The notes beneath the pieces are model-generated. The model saw only the letters and a program-made list of their open reading frames with translations. It searched no databases and was not told where the DNA came from. 64,000 nucleotides of DNA from Bradyrhizobium lupini (GTDB lineage: Bacteria > Pseudomonadota > Alphaproteobacteria > Rhizobiales > Xanthobacteraceae), in NCBI RefSeq assembly GCF_040939785.1, contig NZ_CP162553.1, positions 6,033,001 through 6,097,000 of the forward strand. Direction: 5' to 3'. The position numbers were made by a program, and so were the translations under genes. Positions 25,009 through 34,044 of the stretch are shown one piece after another. Within the stretch, counting starts at the first letter, position 1, and each line of letters opens with the position of its first letter.

Positions 25009-26826
25009 ATGTGTGCCGTGGCGTTGCGTCAGTCTCGTTTGGGAGTATCGCGTGTCCATGGCGCCATCAGAGCTGCTATTCCAGGTTACATCGAGCCGTG
25101 TGATCCCACGTTGCGTGAAAAGCCGCCGCGCGGCGAAGACTGGGTCTACGAGATCAAGGCCGACGGTTACCGCGCACAACTGCACTTGGAAGAGGGCGAC
25201 ATCAAAGTTTACTCGCGCACGGGCCTTGACTGGACGGAGCAGTTCTCCTCGATCGCAGCGAGCGCCCACCTGCTCAAGGCAAACAGCGCGATCATGGACG
25301 GCGAGGCCGTGGTGTACGGCAGTGGCGGCCTGCCGGATTTCCAGCAGCTCAGGCGGGAGCTCGGCCCGAGGCAAAGCGAGCGCGTGCGTTACCACGCCTT
25401 CGATCTCCTGTACCTCGACGGCTACGACCTGCGGGGCGTCGTGTACGAGGAGCGCAAGCGTTTGCTGCAGCGGCTCCTGAAGGGCGCGCCTGAAACCTTC
25501 ATCTATGTCGAAGGGATTCGGGCGAACGGCAAGCAGATTTTCGAAAACGCTTGTAAGATGGGGCTTGAAGGTCTCGTCGCCAAGCGACTCGGCGAGCCCT
25601 ATCGCTCGGGGCGGCAGGACAGCTGGGTCAAGCTCAAGTGCAAGAAGAGCGAGACCTTTCCGATTGTCGCGTTCGTCGAGAAGCTGGATGCGCGCCCCCG
25701 CAAGGTGGCGTCCCTCTATGTCGGGCGCCACGACCATGGCAAGCTGCTCTACGCCGGCAAGGTGCGTACGGGCTACACCGAGACGACGGCATGCGAATTG
25801 CGCGAGCGGCTGGATCCGTTGATTCGGAAGACTTCGCCGCTCGATGTCGCCGTCAAAAAGCCCAAGGCGACGTGGGTCGAGCCTACCCTAGAAATCGAGG
25901 TCCAGTATGGCGCGCTGACCGATGATGGTCTGCTTCGCGAAGCCGTGTTCAAGGGTTTTCGAGACGATCTTGCGCTACGCAAGGTCAAGGCGCCGCGGCT
26001 GGTGCCGTCCGCAGCCGGCCGGCCGAAGCTGGGTGTCCCCCGAGAGAACATCCTGCAGCTTCTGCCCGACGCCGTTGTGCCGTCAAAAGAAGAACTCGCC
26101 GACTACTGGCGCAGGGTGTGGAAGAAAGCCCTCCCGCACCTCGGCCATCGCCCGCTCAAGCTGGTGCGTCGCGTGCACGGCACCACCTTCTACCACAAGG
26201 GGCCGCTGCCGAAGGACATTCCGGCCGCCGTGCACCAGCTCCGGATTCAGAAACGCGAGGGCGGCGAAGGCACGCGCCTGTGGGTTGACAGCCTGGAAGG
26301 CTTTCTGGGCCTTGTCGAGATCGGGGCGGTCGAGCTGCACCCGTGGAATGCGACTGTCGAGGACTTCGAGCATGCCGACCGCATCGTCATCGATCTCGAT
26401 CCCGGGGAGGGCGTCGACTGGGATGCCGTCGTGGAGACTGCGCTCGCTCTGCGCACACTGATGAAACGCGAGGGCTTCGAGACCTGGCCCAAGCTCACCG
26501 GCGGCAAAGGAATCCATCTGATGGCGCCGCTGGATCAGCCGGTGCTGCACGATAAGGCGCATCGGGTGGCGCATCAGCTGGTGGCCGCTTTCGCAGCGCG
26601 CCATCCACACCGCTACCTCTTGTCTGCGCAGGCAAAGCGTCGCGATCGCATCTTCCTCGATTATCTGCGAAATGGCCGCGGTACCACGGCCATCGGCACC
26701 TATTCCCCGCGAGCCCGGGAGGGATTTCCGATCGCAGCGCCCGTGACCTGGAAGCGGATCGAGGGCGGGATCGCGCCGGACGCCTTCACCATGGACAGTC
26801 CATTCCGCGCCAAGTCGAGAAGGTAA
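25009..26826 (+). CDS. ligD: LigD-type ATP-dependent DNA ligase with C-terminal polymerase (primase) domain
   Basis: A 605-residue NHEJ enzyme. The N-terminal ligase has the nucleotidyl-transfer motif YEIKADGYR with Lys near residue 50, MDGEAVVYG near 97 and KLKCKK near 210. After residue 350 comes an AEP-type polymerase domain with RIVIDLDPGEGVDW near 458 and LTGGKGIHLMAPL near 495. There is no phosphoesterase (PE) domain, so the order is LIG-POL, unlike Pseudomonas LigD. The start ATG 25009 is provisional; the N terminus before GYIEPCDPTL is short and lacks a clear Shine-Dalgarno. With Ku it forms a minimal end-joining pair. Confidence 0.92.
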   Translation: MCAVALRQSRLGVSRVHGAIRAAIPGYIEPCDPTLREKPPRGEDWVYEIKADGYRAQLHLEEGDIKVYSRTGLDWTEQFSSIAASAHLLKANSAIMDGEAVVYGSGGLPDFQQLRRELGPRQSERVRYHAFDLLYLDGYDLRGVVYEERKRLLQRLLKGAPETFIYVEGIRANGKQIFENACKMGLEGLVAKRLGEPYRSGRQDSWVKLKCKKSETFPIVAFVEKLDARPRKVASLYVGRHDHGKLLYAGKVRTGYTETTACELRERLDPLIRKTSPLDVAVKKPKATWVEPTLEIEVQYGALTDDGLLREAVFKGFRDDLALRKVKAPRLVPSAAGRPKLGVPRENILQLLPDAVVPSKEELADYWRRVWKKALPHLGHRPLKLVRRVHGTTFYHKGPLPKDIPAAVHQLRIQKREGGEGTRLWVDSLEGFLGLVEIGAVELHPWNATVEDFEHADRIVIDLDPGEGVDWDAVVETALALRTLMKREGFETWPKLTGGKGIHLMAPLDQPVLHDKAHRVAHQLVAAFAARHPHRYLLSAQAKRRDRIFLDYLRNGRGTTAIGTYSPRAREGFPIAAPVTWKRIEGGIAPDAFTMDSPFRAKSRR

Positions 26827-26831
26827 GCCAT

Positions 26832-27347
26832 ATGTCAGATGCATTCGATCAATGGGTGGAATGGCGCCACAAACCTCGCCGTGACAGGCGCAACATTCCT
26901 GCCGAACTGTACGCCGCGGTGATGTCGCTGCCTGAGGCCGATCGCTCCGACCGGCAAAGGGTGAACGAGGTGGTTCGCAGCCATGATGAAGCTCGCCGCG
27001 AGGGCAGAACCGTATGGCTCTACCTCGATTACCACGACCGCGCACCGCGCACGATTGAGGATTCCGGCTTGGTGAAGGTGTTTGCATCGGCCGACGTCGC
27101 CGAAAGGTGGCTCAAGGAAAACGACCCCGAAGGCGTAGCCTGGGAGTACGAAGTGGAAGGCGGTCGGGCGCGAGGATCGGTTTGGCTCCACTCGCACGAT
27201 CCGGAGTCCACAGACATTGGCGACGTCGATTGGGGCAGGCTCTTTGCCTCGCAAGCGTGTGCGGAAAAGTGGGTTGAGCAGAACGATCCGACGGCAAAAT
27301 TTGGGAGCATCCGGTTCAGGAGTGACGCCCATGAGCGCCTTCGTTGA
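26832..27347 (+). CDS. Hypothetical protein with two short internal repeats
   Basis: A 171-residue protein immediately downstream of ligD (five bases apart). A motif repeats: FASADVAERWLKENDPEG near residue 85 and FASQACAEKWVEQNDPTA near residue 138. Each is joined to a beta strand, which suggests a duplicated small alpha/beta fold. No catalytic signature is recognised. Its 3' end overlaps the PIN-toxin remnant start at 27331. Confidence 0.65.
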   Translation: MSDAFDQWVEWRHKPRRDRRNIPAELYAAVMSLPEADRSDRQRVNEVVRSHDEARREGRTVWLYLDYHDRAPRTIEDSGLVKVFASADVAERWLKENDPEGVAWEYEVEGGRARGSVWLHSHDPESTDIGDVDWGRLFASQACAEKWVEQNDPTAKFGSIRFRSDAHERLR

Positions 27348-27372
27348 CACGTCGGTATGGTTCGCCGCGCTA
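27331..27372 (+). pseudogene. N-terminal stub of a PIN-domain (VapC-type) toxin gene
   Basis: ATG 27331 begins MSAFVDTSVWFAAL, the diagnostic first strand of PIN-domain ribonucleases with its metal-binding Asp. The match stops after 14 codons, where IS110-type sequence begins on the other strand. The rest of the toxin gene is gone. It overlapped the end of the upstream gene, as toxin genes in operons often do. Confidence 0.6.
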
Positions 27373-27645
27373 GGGACGAACATATTTGGCCGGCATCAAC
27401 CTGGCATCATGACCAAGCGATGCGAGTTTGCGGCTCAGGTGATGTGCACCGACGCAGGCTTCCATGCCGATGAGGCAAAGGTGTGTTGGCGGGCCGCACT
27501 TCCACTTGGCCAACGCGACCACTTTTGCCCGCAGCACGATGGCGCCGCGTGCATTGTGGCCTACGACGTGGAACCAATTCTTGGCGATATCGATTCCGAT
27601 CACGGCGATCGCGGTATTGGGTGTCTGGCACATGGCGACCTCCAT
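27370..27645 (-). mobile_element. IS110-family transposase N-terminal fragment
   Basis: The frame encodes about 90 residues of a DEDD transposase N terminus: IAVIGIDIAKNWFHVVG near the start, LIGMEACVGAHHLSRKL, and DARLMPAKYVRP at the break. A full IS110 transposase is about 340 residues. The stop codon at 27370 is created at the junction with the PIN-toxin stub. There is no terminal structure on either side, so this is an inactive remnant. Confidence 0.8.
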
Positions 27646-27735
27646 GTCCTTGTCGCCCCTGGCCAGCTTATCGCTGGCGGGACAGGAGCACGGCCGGACC
27701 ATCTCATTAGTAGAAGTGACAGTCTCGCAGCCAGC

Positions 27736-29571
27736 CTACTCCTCCGGCACACCTGACAAACGTAGGCCCTCGTAGATGCGCTCGCGCTGCGCCAGGAAAA
27801 TCGGGTTTTCACTGCGGCGTTCATTGCGAAATCTAGCGACAGTGAAGTTCGGGTCGAGCCGGAGGCCGGCATTCCGCGCTTCTCGCGCCTCCGTCGAGCG
27901 GCCGCTGAGTGCTGAGGCCGCCGCCAGAAAGAAATGAGGCATGCCTACATTAGGATTCAACCCGACTGATTTACGTAGCCGGTCCAGGGCAGAGTCGAGC
28001 CGGCCGAGGAACAGATCGGCAATCCCAAGCAGGGCGTGCCAGCGATCCAGTCCGGGATCGCGCGGGCTGAGTCGGATTGCGTTTGTGAGACTAGCTTCTG
28101 CCTCTTCCGCGCGCCCGAGTAGCACCTTCATGAAGCCTGCGTCGGCGTGCGCCCAGGCAAGATTGTGATCAAGCCCGATCGCGAACTCAAGCTCGCTGAG
28201 CGCTCGTTCCGTCGCGCCCGAGACATGCAGGACGTTGGCGTGGACAAAATGGGCAAGAGCGTTGCTAGGGGCCAGCGTCAGTGCCTGAGTGATCGCGGTA
28301 AGCGCGATTCGTAGTTGCTCGTCCCGATTGATCGAGGCGAAGGTGCGAAGTTCGTTGCCATGATAGAACGCAACACCGATCAACGCCTCTACGTTTTGGG
28401 CGTCCAACTTGAGCGCTTCGTCAAACAGGTCACACGCCGCACGGTCGCGGCGCAGCGACAAGGGTTGGTTGAGGATCGCCCAACCGCGCATGGCTAGATC
28501 TACGGCATCCATGTTGTTTGGCCGTTCGCGCTCGGCCCGGCGGCCTTCGGCAGCAACGAGCTCGATGCCAACAGTCCGAGCGAGCCGCGTGGTGATCTCA
28601 TCTTGCATGTCGAAAATGTCGGCGCGCGGCTTGTCGAAACGTTCGGCCCAAAGGTGTGCGCCGGTTTCTGTGTCGATGAGCTGTGCGTTGACGCGAACGC
28701 GGTCGGCGCCGCCCTGCACGCTCCCTTCCATCACGTATCGAACCCCAAGTTCGCGGCCGATCACCCGGACGTCCACTGGCTTGCTTTTGAAGGTGAAGGC
28801 CGTGTTGCGAGCTATTACGAAAGCTCCAGGAATGCGGGATAGGTCGGTTGTCAGACTTTCCGTTACACCATCGACGAAGTAGTCCTGCGCGCTGTCGCCA
28901 TTGAGGTTGACGAAGGGCAGGACGACGATAGAGAGCCGCGGTGCGATGGCGTTGTCCGGCGCCGTTGCTAACGAGCGGGTAGGCGATAGCGTATAGACTT
29001 GGACTGGCCCGGCGATATTCTTCAATTTGTGGCGGCCGCGATCTTGCGCCGCGATATCGATCTTGCCACGTACCTGGTCATAGGCGGCACTGGACAGGCA
29101 AATACCGCCAGGCTCGGCAATCCCCTCCAATCGCGCCGCCACATTGACCGCATCTCCCATGAGATCGCCGTCTTCCTCCACGACCACGTCACCAACATTG
29201 ATGCCGATGCGGAATTCAATGCGCTTATCCGGCGCTAGGTCGGCGTTGCTCCCGGCCAAGGCCCGCTGCACATCGATCGCCGTACGAACCGCATCCACAA
29301 CCGACGCGAACTCGGCCAGCAAACCGTCTCCAGTAGTTTTGACGATGCGACCTCGATGGGCAGTGATGGCGGGATCGATCAAGTCCTTGCGAAGGTCCCG
29401 GAGGCGATCGAGCGTACCTTCCTCGTCACTGCCCACAAGCCGACTGTAGCCGACTGCATCGGCCGCCAGGATCGTGGTCAACCGTCGGATTTGCCGGTCG
29501 ATCGCCAAGTCGCCCTCCTGGATGATCGAGGCCAGTCTACGCAGTTGGCTGTGGGTGCCAAGGAATTTCAC
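27736..29571 (-). CDS. Class III adenylate cyclase with TolB-like domain and TPR repeats
   Basis: A 611-residue protein with an N-terminal class III cyclase domain: TILAADAVGYSRLVGSDEEG near 32, VKTTGDGLLAEF near 77 and MGDAVNVAARLEG near 137, so both metal aspartates and the transition-state Asn/Arg are present. A FlgO/TolB-like domain (VVLPFVNLNGDSAQDYFVDG) follows, then TPR-like helices from about residue 350 to the end. Proteins of this layout are numerous in Bradyrhizobium and make cAMP from ATP. The activating signal is unknown. Confidence 0.9.
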   Translation of the reverse strand: MKFLGTHSQLRRLASIIQEGDLAIDRQIRRLTTILAADAVGYSRLVGSDEEGTLDRLRDLRKDLIDPAITAHRGRIVKTTGDGLLAEFASVVDAVRTAIDVQRALAGSNADLAPDKRIEFRIGINVGDVVVEEDGDLMGDAVNVAARLEGIAEPGGICLSSAAYDQVRGKIDIAAQDRGRHKLKNIAGPVQVYTLSPTRSLATAPDNAIAPRLSIVVLPFVNLNGDSAQDYFVDGVTESLTTDLSRIPGAFVIARNTAFTFKSKPVDVRVIGRELGVRYVMEGSVQGGADRVRVNAQLIDTETGAHLWAERFDKPRADIFDMQDEITTRLARTVGIELVAAEGRRAERERPNNMDAVDLAMRGWAILNQPLSLRRDRAACDLFDEALKLDAQNVEALIGVAFYHGNELRTFASINRDEQLRIALTAITQALTLAPSNALAHFVHANVLHVSGATERALSELEFAIGLDHNLAWAHADAGFMKVLLGRAEEAEASLTNAIRLSPRDPGLDRWHALLGIADLFLGRLDSALDRLRKSVGLNPNVGMPHFFLAAASALSGRSTEAREARNAGLRLDPNFTVARFRNERRSENPIFLAQRERIYEGLRLSGVPEE

Positions 29572-29762
29572 ATCTTGGACGAACTTCGAGGTGGCCGGTC
29601 GGGACCTAAGTCTGACCTCTGGTGAGATGCCGCCGGATATCAGAGGCAGAGCGGACGTCGTAGCGCCCTGAGTCAGCGGAGATTTTTGACTGACACCGTA
29701 GTATGGTGGCGCCGGGGGCGCTTCTTGCGGCCTATGACGAACCTCGGCTCGGAGGGAGCAGG

Positions 29763-29963
29763 TTAGTTCCGCAGGATCGGCGCCTCGCGAAGTGCACTCC
29801 TGCCGATCTGCTTCAGCCCGTCGACCGATGTCTCGCCCTTGCTGGCGGCTTCGAGGATCATGGAGGCGACGTGGGTGCGGGCAGAGGTCTCATAGCGTGA
29901 CACGCTCTCGCACACTTCGTCGAGGACCGCGCGCAAAAGCGCGGTGGTTTCAGAATCGAACAT
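29763..29963 (-). CDS. Small conserved protein, copy 1 of 3 (MFDxETTALLRAVL family)
   Basis: A 66-residue helical protein starting MFDSETTALLRAVLDEV and continuing ARTHVASMILEAASKGE. Two more copies are at 40886 (frameshifted) and 60799. All three share a similar leader sequence. The function is unknown; it is helical with no cysteine pairs or DNA-binding signature. Confidence 0.7.
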   Translation of the reverse strand: MFDSETTALLRAVLDEVCESVSRYETSARTHVASMILEAASKGETSVDGLKQIGRSALREAPILRN

Positions 29964-30209
29964 TGGAGGTCTCCCCAGCGAAAGCGGGATCTTGCATGAA
30001 CCCGCCCAGACTGGGATTCACGCAAGTTAGTGATGACGAAAAATTCTGCGGGAGGACGAGGAGGAATGAGCGTGGCCTCGCCTTTTGGGGGCTGGGGGGC
30101 TTGGGGGCGGAGCCACGCAGGCCATGCATTCGCGCGGGCCCACCACATCAACGGTATCCGGCCGAGCCCGTTCCATGTTCGACACCAAGACCACGCGCGG
30201 CTCGAACGC

Positions 30210-30392
30210 CTACGGCTCCGGAGGGCGCAGCGGGCCGTCCGCCCACTTGCGGGCGGCGGGGTCGCGTAGCGGGTCATCGTTGCAATTGGTGCAGACGTAC
30301 CGCGGCGGCCGTTCTGAAGCTTCGTCGGACATAGCTTTCATCGGCTTGCCGCACGTCGGGCACGCCTTCCGGATCGGATGGAGCATGGCCAT
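30210..30392 (-). CDS. Small zinc-ribbon protein
   Basis: A 60-residue protein with CPTC near residue 11 and CTNC near residue 34, spaced like the other small ribbons in this window, and a Pro/Arg tail. ATG at 30392 (MAMLHPIRKACPTCGKPM). The function is unknown. The 246 bases to its right-hand neighbour copy at 29963 hold no gene apart from a short MFDTKTT-like relic near 30175. Confidence 0.65.
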   Translation of the reverse strand: MAMLHPIRKACPTCGKPMKAMSDEASERPPRYVCTNCNDDPLRDPAARKWADGPLRPPEP

Positions 30393-30547
30393 CTATTTTT
30401 CCCCTGCGATGGCACTCTAGTTCAGCCGAGATCGCGAGCTCAAGCTGGCCGATAAAAATTAGGTCGGGTTCACGCACTGTTGCGCGCCTTCTTGACTCCG
30501 CCGCCGCACAGCACTCAACTCTGGGCAGTGATGTTGAGGGGCGTGTC

Positions 30548-30760
30548 ATGGAGCAGGAGTTCTACCGAGGTCTGGCCCAAAGGGTCCGAGGTATGGCGGA
30601 GAAAGCCGATCCGTTCACCCGGCGTCGTCTCCTAGATCTCGCCAAACGGTATGACAGCAGGGGCGGTCAGCCCTCGGCATCCGGGCCGACCGAGCGGCCG
30701 CTGCCGGCGTCTCGCACGCCGCCGCCTGCAGCGACTTTCTCTGGACCCAGTGAGGCCTGA
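30548..30760 (+). CDS. Small hypothetical protein
   Basis: A 70-residue protein starting MEQEFYRGLAQRVRGMAEK with a helical charged N half like the gene at 7422 and a Pro/Ser-rich tail. ATG follows GGGGCGTGTC, so the ribosome-binding site is weak. The function is unknown. Confidence 0.5.
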   Translation: MEQEFYRGLAQRVRGMAEKADPFTRRRLLDLAKRYDSRGGQPSASGPTERPLPASRTPPPAATFSGPSEA

Positions 30761-31185
30761 CGCCCACACCCGTGTCGTTCTTGATGGTGCCGCACCGCGC
30801 ACCCGATGAAGCCTGGCGCCGCAGCGCGCGAGAGATCTGCCGACAGACGCTTCCCCAGGGCCAAGCTCACGTACCCAGCCGGTGGTCCTGGCCTCACCGG
30901 CGAGGATTTGATGCCGTGAGCGGGTGGTGCGGCATCGCGTTGCCCTCTGAACTCGCTGCTAGCGCCTTGGAGGGGGGCCCGGAAGGCGCGGCGCCTTGCC
31001 TCGGTAACGAGCTGCCGCGTAGGCCACCCTTCCGGCACGTTGTGCTCGGCAGCCCCGCGTAGGCGAGTGAGCTCCGACCACGCCAGGGCGGCGGTGATCC
31101 ATCTCTGCGGTTCTAGCCCATCGGCTTCGGCGGCAAACTTCATCGCCGCGGCGGCCTCGCGCTTGGGGTCGTACTCGAGATCCAT
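30667..31185 (-). CDS. Doubtful ORF with a plausible N terminus, probably degraded
   Basis: The first 50 residues (MDLEYDPKREAAAAMKFAA and following helix RWITAALAWSELTRLRG) look like a genuine short helical protein. After about residue 55 the sequence becomes basic and disordered and overlaps the gene at 30548. I suspect a real small gene starting at 31185 whose end was lost by a frameshift near 31030. Confidence 0.3.
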   Translation of the reverse strand: MDLEYDPKREAAAAMKFAAEADGLEPQRWITAALAWSELTRLRGAAEHNVPEGWPTRQLVTEARRRAFRAPLQGASSEFRGQRDAAPPAHGIKSSPVRPGPPAGYVSLALGKRLSADLSRAAAPGFIGCAVRHHQERHGCGRQASLGPEKVAAGGGVRDAGSGRSVGPDAEG

Positions 31186-31490
31186 AGATACAAATATAGC
31201 TGCAGATCGTAAACGATCACGCACCAGTGGGACCGTAGCAATCCGGGGTCGGCACGATAGGCGGACGCCTGTCTAGCCTTTGGAGCTGCTCCGCCGATCC
31301 GCCCGTTCATAGCGCGGACCTCTGGAGCGCTCGCGCTTGAAGCCCTGCGCGAGCGTCCCGCAAGGGGACCCAACTGCACCGACTCTCCCGAAAACCCCGT
31401 GAATTGCTTGTCTTTCAGATATCTCGCGCCGAGCGGTCCCGATATTGTGGGGCCTGACGGGACTACCTCATCGGCTCACCACGAGAAGAG
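31186..31490. other. Intergenic interval
   Basis: About 300 bases with no supported gene. A 79-codon minus-strand frame at 31140-31379 has no start context and mixed composition and is not called. Confidence 0.35.
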
Positions 31491-32390
31491 ATGTTTCAAG
31501 ACGCATCGGATCTGGCCGCGATGGCCGAGGTACTAGGGCGATCGAGCGACTACCGGGTGCTCCGGCGCCTGGTGCCGCGGCCGAGGTCGATGGGGGTCTC
31601 CGGACACGAAATGAGGATCGGCATCCTGCTCGACACCGAGACCACCGGCCTCGACCACCGCAAAGATGAAGTCATCGAACTCGGCATGGTCAAGTTCGGC
31701 TACACGCCGGACGGGCGCATCATTGATGTCAGGGACACGTTCTCCGCCTTCAATGAGCCGTCCGAGCCGATCCCGGCCGAGATCACGGCGCTTACCGGCA
31801 TCACCCACGAAATGGTGGCCGGCCACAGGATCGACGAGGCCGCCGTGAACGCCTTCGTCGATGATTCCGTGGTCCTGGTCATCGCGCATAACAGTGGATT
31901 CGATCGGAAGTTTTCCGAACGCTACTGGCCCGTCTTCGAGCGGAAGGCGTGGGCATGCTCCGCGACCGAGGTCCAGTGGCGGCAGCACGGCTTCGATGGA
32001 GCGAAGCTCGGCTACCTTCTGAATGGCGCCGGCTATTTTCACCAGGCGCACCGCGCGGTTGACGACTGTCACGCGCTGCTCGAGATCTTGGACTTCGACC
32101 TACCAACGACCGGCGCGCCCGCGCTCGCCGTCCTGCTCGAGACCGCACGACAGAAGACCATCCGGATCTGGGCCGAACAGTCGCCGTTCGAACTCAAGGA
32201 TTCGCTGAAGCGGCGCGGCTATCGCTGGAGCGACGGCACGGACGGTCGGCCAAAGTCCTGGTACGTCGACGTCTGCGAGTCGGCGCTGGACACCGAGCTC
32301 GCGTTTCTCCGGACCGAGATCTACCTGCGCGACGTGGAGCCGCGCCTGCAGACGCTGACCGCCTTCACCCGCTTCTCCTGCAGGATCTGA
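31491..32390 (+). CDS. DnaQ-type 3'-5' exonuclease
   Basis: A 299-residue protein with a DEDDh exonuclease domain. ILLDTETTGLD is near residue 45, ALTGITHEMV near 103, IAHNSGFDRKF near 131 and HRAVDDCHALLE near 186, giving all four acidic residues and the His. The 100 residues after it contain RRGYRWSDG...KSWYVDV, an extra domain also found in other rhizobial exonucleases. It probably acts in repair rather than as the replicative epsilon subunit. A start at the internal Met (MGVSGHEMRI) is also possible. Confidence 0.88.
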   Translation: MFQDASDLAAMAEVLGRSSDYRVLRRLVPRPRSMGVSGHEMRIGILLDTETTGLDHRKDEVIELGMVKFGYTPDGRIIDVRDTFSAFNEPSEPIPAEITALTGITHEMVAGHRIDEAAVNAFVDDSVVLVIAHNSGFDRKFSERYWPVFERKAWACSATEVQWRQHGFDGAKLGYLLNGAGYFHQAHRAVDDCHALLEILDFDLPTTGAPALAVLLETARQKTIRIWAEQSPFELKDSLKRRGYRWSDGTDGRPKSWYVDVCESALDTELAFLRTEIYLRDVEPRLQTLTAFTRFSCRI

Positions 32391-32428
32391 TGGCCGCCAA
32401 CGGCCATGCTACGCGCGCGAACCTGCCC

Positions 32429-32614
32429 TCAGCGGCCGAGACGTTTCTCGACCCGCTTGCGGCTGTTGCCGACCTTCTTCACGGCCTTCTTCACCGCCGA
32501 GACCGAGCGGCCAGTCTTCTTTGCTTCGTACCGCAATTCGTAGTCCTGGCCTTCAGCCACGCGGGCGCGATCCTGTTTGCGTCCCCGTGCGGTCTTCTTC
32601 TTCTTCCCTGCCAT
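32429..32614 (-). CDS. DUF3606-family small basic protein
   Basis: A 61-residue Lys/Arg-rich protein whose core (YELRYEAKKTGRSVSAVKKAVKKVG) matches the DUF3606 pattern. It is common and multicopy in Rhizobiales. A perfect EcfG-type promoter lies 34 bases upstream, so it is probably a general stress gene. The function is unknown; DNA binding is possible because of its charge. Confidence 0.75.
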   Translation of the reverse strand: MAGKKKKTARGRKQDRARVAEGQDYELRYEAKKTGRSVSAVKKAVKKVGNSRKRVEKRLGR

Positions 32615-32647
32615 CTGCTCCTCCGTCTGCGAAACTGATGGCAGTGC

Positions 32648-32673
32648 AACGCTTCAAGGAATCGCGGGGTTCC
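32648..32673 (-). promoter_or_regulatory. EcfG-type promoter, GGAAC-N17-CGTT
   Basis: On the minus strand GGAAC (32673-32669), 17-base spacer, CGTT (32651-32648). This exactly matches the known consensus and is positioned for the DUF3606 gene starting at 32614. The rest of 32674-32940 shows no gene. Confidence 0.7.
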
Positions 32674-32947
32674 CTCAAAGAAGCTGTTGCGGGCTGAAGC
32701 CGAATGAGCGCCGGCAGCATCTCGGCTTCACCCTTGTTGGCCTTTCCATTTCGTTTGCTCGACCGCCTGCACGAAGGCTTCGTCGCACCGCATGACTACA
32801 GCGGCCCTTTGGCGTACGTCGCCCGGGTTGGCCAGCTCCGAACGCTCCGCCCGAATGACCTTGAAGTACGCGCCCTGAGCCCGCTCCCGTTTTCTTGCAG
32901 ATCCTTTTCTACATCCTCCATTCCAAACCCACGGACCGGGAAAACTT

Positions 32948-32972
32948 GGAACTTCTCAGTCCAGCGCATGTT
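32948..32972 (+). promoter_or_regulatory. Candidate EcfG-type promoter, GGAAC-N16-TGTT
   Basis: GGAAC at 32948-32952 and TGTT at 32969-32972 with a 16-base spacer, one mismatch in the -10. It lies 27 bases ahead of the start codon at 33000 and would drive the 33000-33970 pair. Confidence 0.6.
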
Positions 32973-32999
32973 TGTGCCGTGCCACTTCTGGAGGATGAC

Positions 33000-33320
33000 A
33001 TGAACAAGAGACTGCTTCTTCTGCTAACGGCTGCTTCGCTTCTGGCGGGTCCGTCGTTTGCGCAAAACCCGCCGGCCACTGATCGGCCCAACAATAACGC
33101 GGTCAACAGTACCGGTCAGAACAATTCCAACAAGCCGGTCGCAGGGGCCAACAGCTTCACCGAGAGTCAGGCCAAATCGAAGATTGAGGACGCGGGCTAC
33201 ACCAACGTTACATCCCTGAAGAAGGACGACAACGGCGTCTGGCGCGGAAAGGCCAGCAAAGGCGGCGCCTCGACCGATGTGAGTCTGGATTTCCAAGGCA
33301 ACGTGAACGCGGCGAAATAA
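33000..33320 (+). CDS. Secreted PepSY/YpeB-like small protein
   Basis: A 106-residue protein with a signal peptide (NKRLLLLLTAASLLAGPSFA, cleaved near 21), an Asn-rich linker, then a compact alpha/beta fold (FTESQAKSKIEDAGYTNV, GVWRGKASKGG, DVSLDFQGNV) of the PepSY type. ATG 33000 follows TGGAGGATGAC. It lies 29 bases ahead of the 17M-like gene and is behind a candidate stress promoter. It is probably periplasmic. Confidence 0.75.
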   Translation: MNKRLLLLLTAASLLAGPSFAQNPPATDRPNNNAVNSTGQNNSNKPVAGANSFTESQAKSKIEDAGYTNVTSLKKDDNGVWRGKASKGGASTDVSLDFQGNVNAAK

Positions 33321-33349
33321 CCTGCGCCCAACAAATTGAGGGATTCAAG

Positions 33350-33970
33350 ATGACCGTCACGATTTCACGTCTCTACGATAACTACTCCGATGCGCAGCGC
33401 GCGGTGACGAGCCTGGAGGCTGCGGGCGTGCCGCATTCGGATTTGAGCATCGTCGCGAACAATTCCGACAACTGGTACAGCACCGACAAGAAGGTCGATC
33501 GAGATCGAGATGGGGTTGATGATCGGGCTGAAGGTGCGGCCACGGGAGCGGGCGTCGGCGCAGGCCTCGGTGGCGCGGCCGGCTTGCTCGCGGGCCTTGG
33601 CTTGTTGGCGATACCTGGCTTGGGTCCGGTCGTGGCGGCCGGATGGCTCGCATCGACCGCGCTCGGTGCCGTTGCCGGCGGCGCGACGGGCGGGGTCGTG
33701 GGAGCGTTGACGCAGGCCGGCGTATCCGATGAGGAAGCACCACTCTACGCCGAAGGTGTTAGGCGCGGCGGCACCCTGGTTTCGGCTCGTGTACCTGATG
33801 CGGACCGCGCGCGCTACGAAGCGATCCTGAACCAGTCCGCCGTCAATCTCCGCGAACGGAGCGCAGCCTGGCAGAAGGCCGGGTGGAAGAGCTACGATCC
33901 CTCCGCCCAGCCTTATGGCGCGGACGAGGTCCGCAGAGAGCGCCAACTTTACGGCACCGGAGTGCGATGA
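33350..33970 (+). CDS. General stress protein 17M-like domain protein
   Basis: A 206-residue protein. The N-terminal 40 residues (ISRLYDNYSDAQRAVTSLEAAGVPHSDL) form a GSP17M-type ferredoxin-like fold. A long Gly/Ala-rich hydrophobic hairpin follows at residues 65-125 (glycine-zipper style). A second half-domain follows (GGTLVSARVPDADRARYEAIL). Proteins of this layout are induced by general stress sigma factors in other bacteria. A strong terminator follows the stop. Confidence 0.8.
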   Translation: MTVTISRLYDNYSDAQRAVTSLEAAGVPHSDLSIVANNSDNWYSTDKKVDRDRDGVDDRAEGAATGAGVGAGLGGAAGLLAGLGLLAIPGLGPVVAAGWLASTALGAVAGGATGGVVGALTQAGVSDEEAPLYAEGVRRGGTLVSARVPDADRARYEAILNQSAVNLRERSAAWQKAGWKSYDPSAQPYGADEVRRERQLYGTGVR

Positions 33971-33977
33971 ATTAGCC

Positions 33978-34008
33978 GGCGGCCCGCCCTAGGCGGGCCG
34001 CCCTTTTC
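33978..34008 (+). terminator. Intrinsic terminator after the 33000-33970 pair
   Basis: GGCGGCCCGCC and GGCGGGCCGCC form a perfect 11-bp stem with a CTA loop (33978-34002), followed by CTTTTCTT. It lies eight bases past the stop codon at 33970. Confidence 0.85.
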
Positions 34009-34044
34009 TTGCACGTTACTAATGATCGAACTGAGGAGCCGAAT

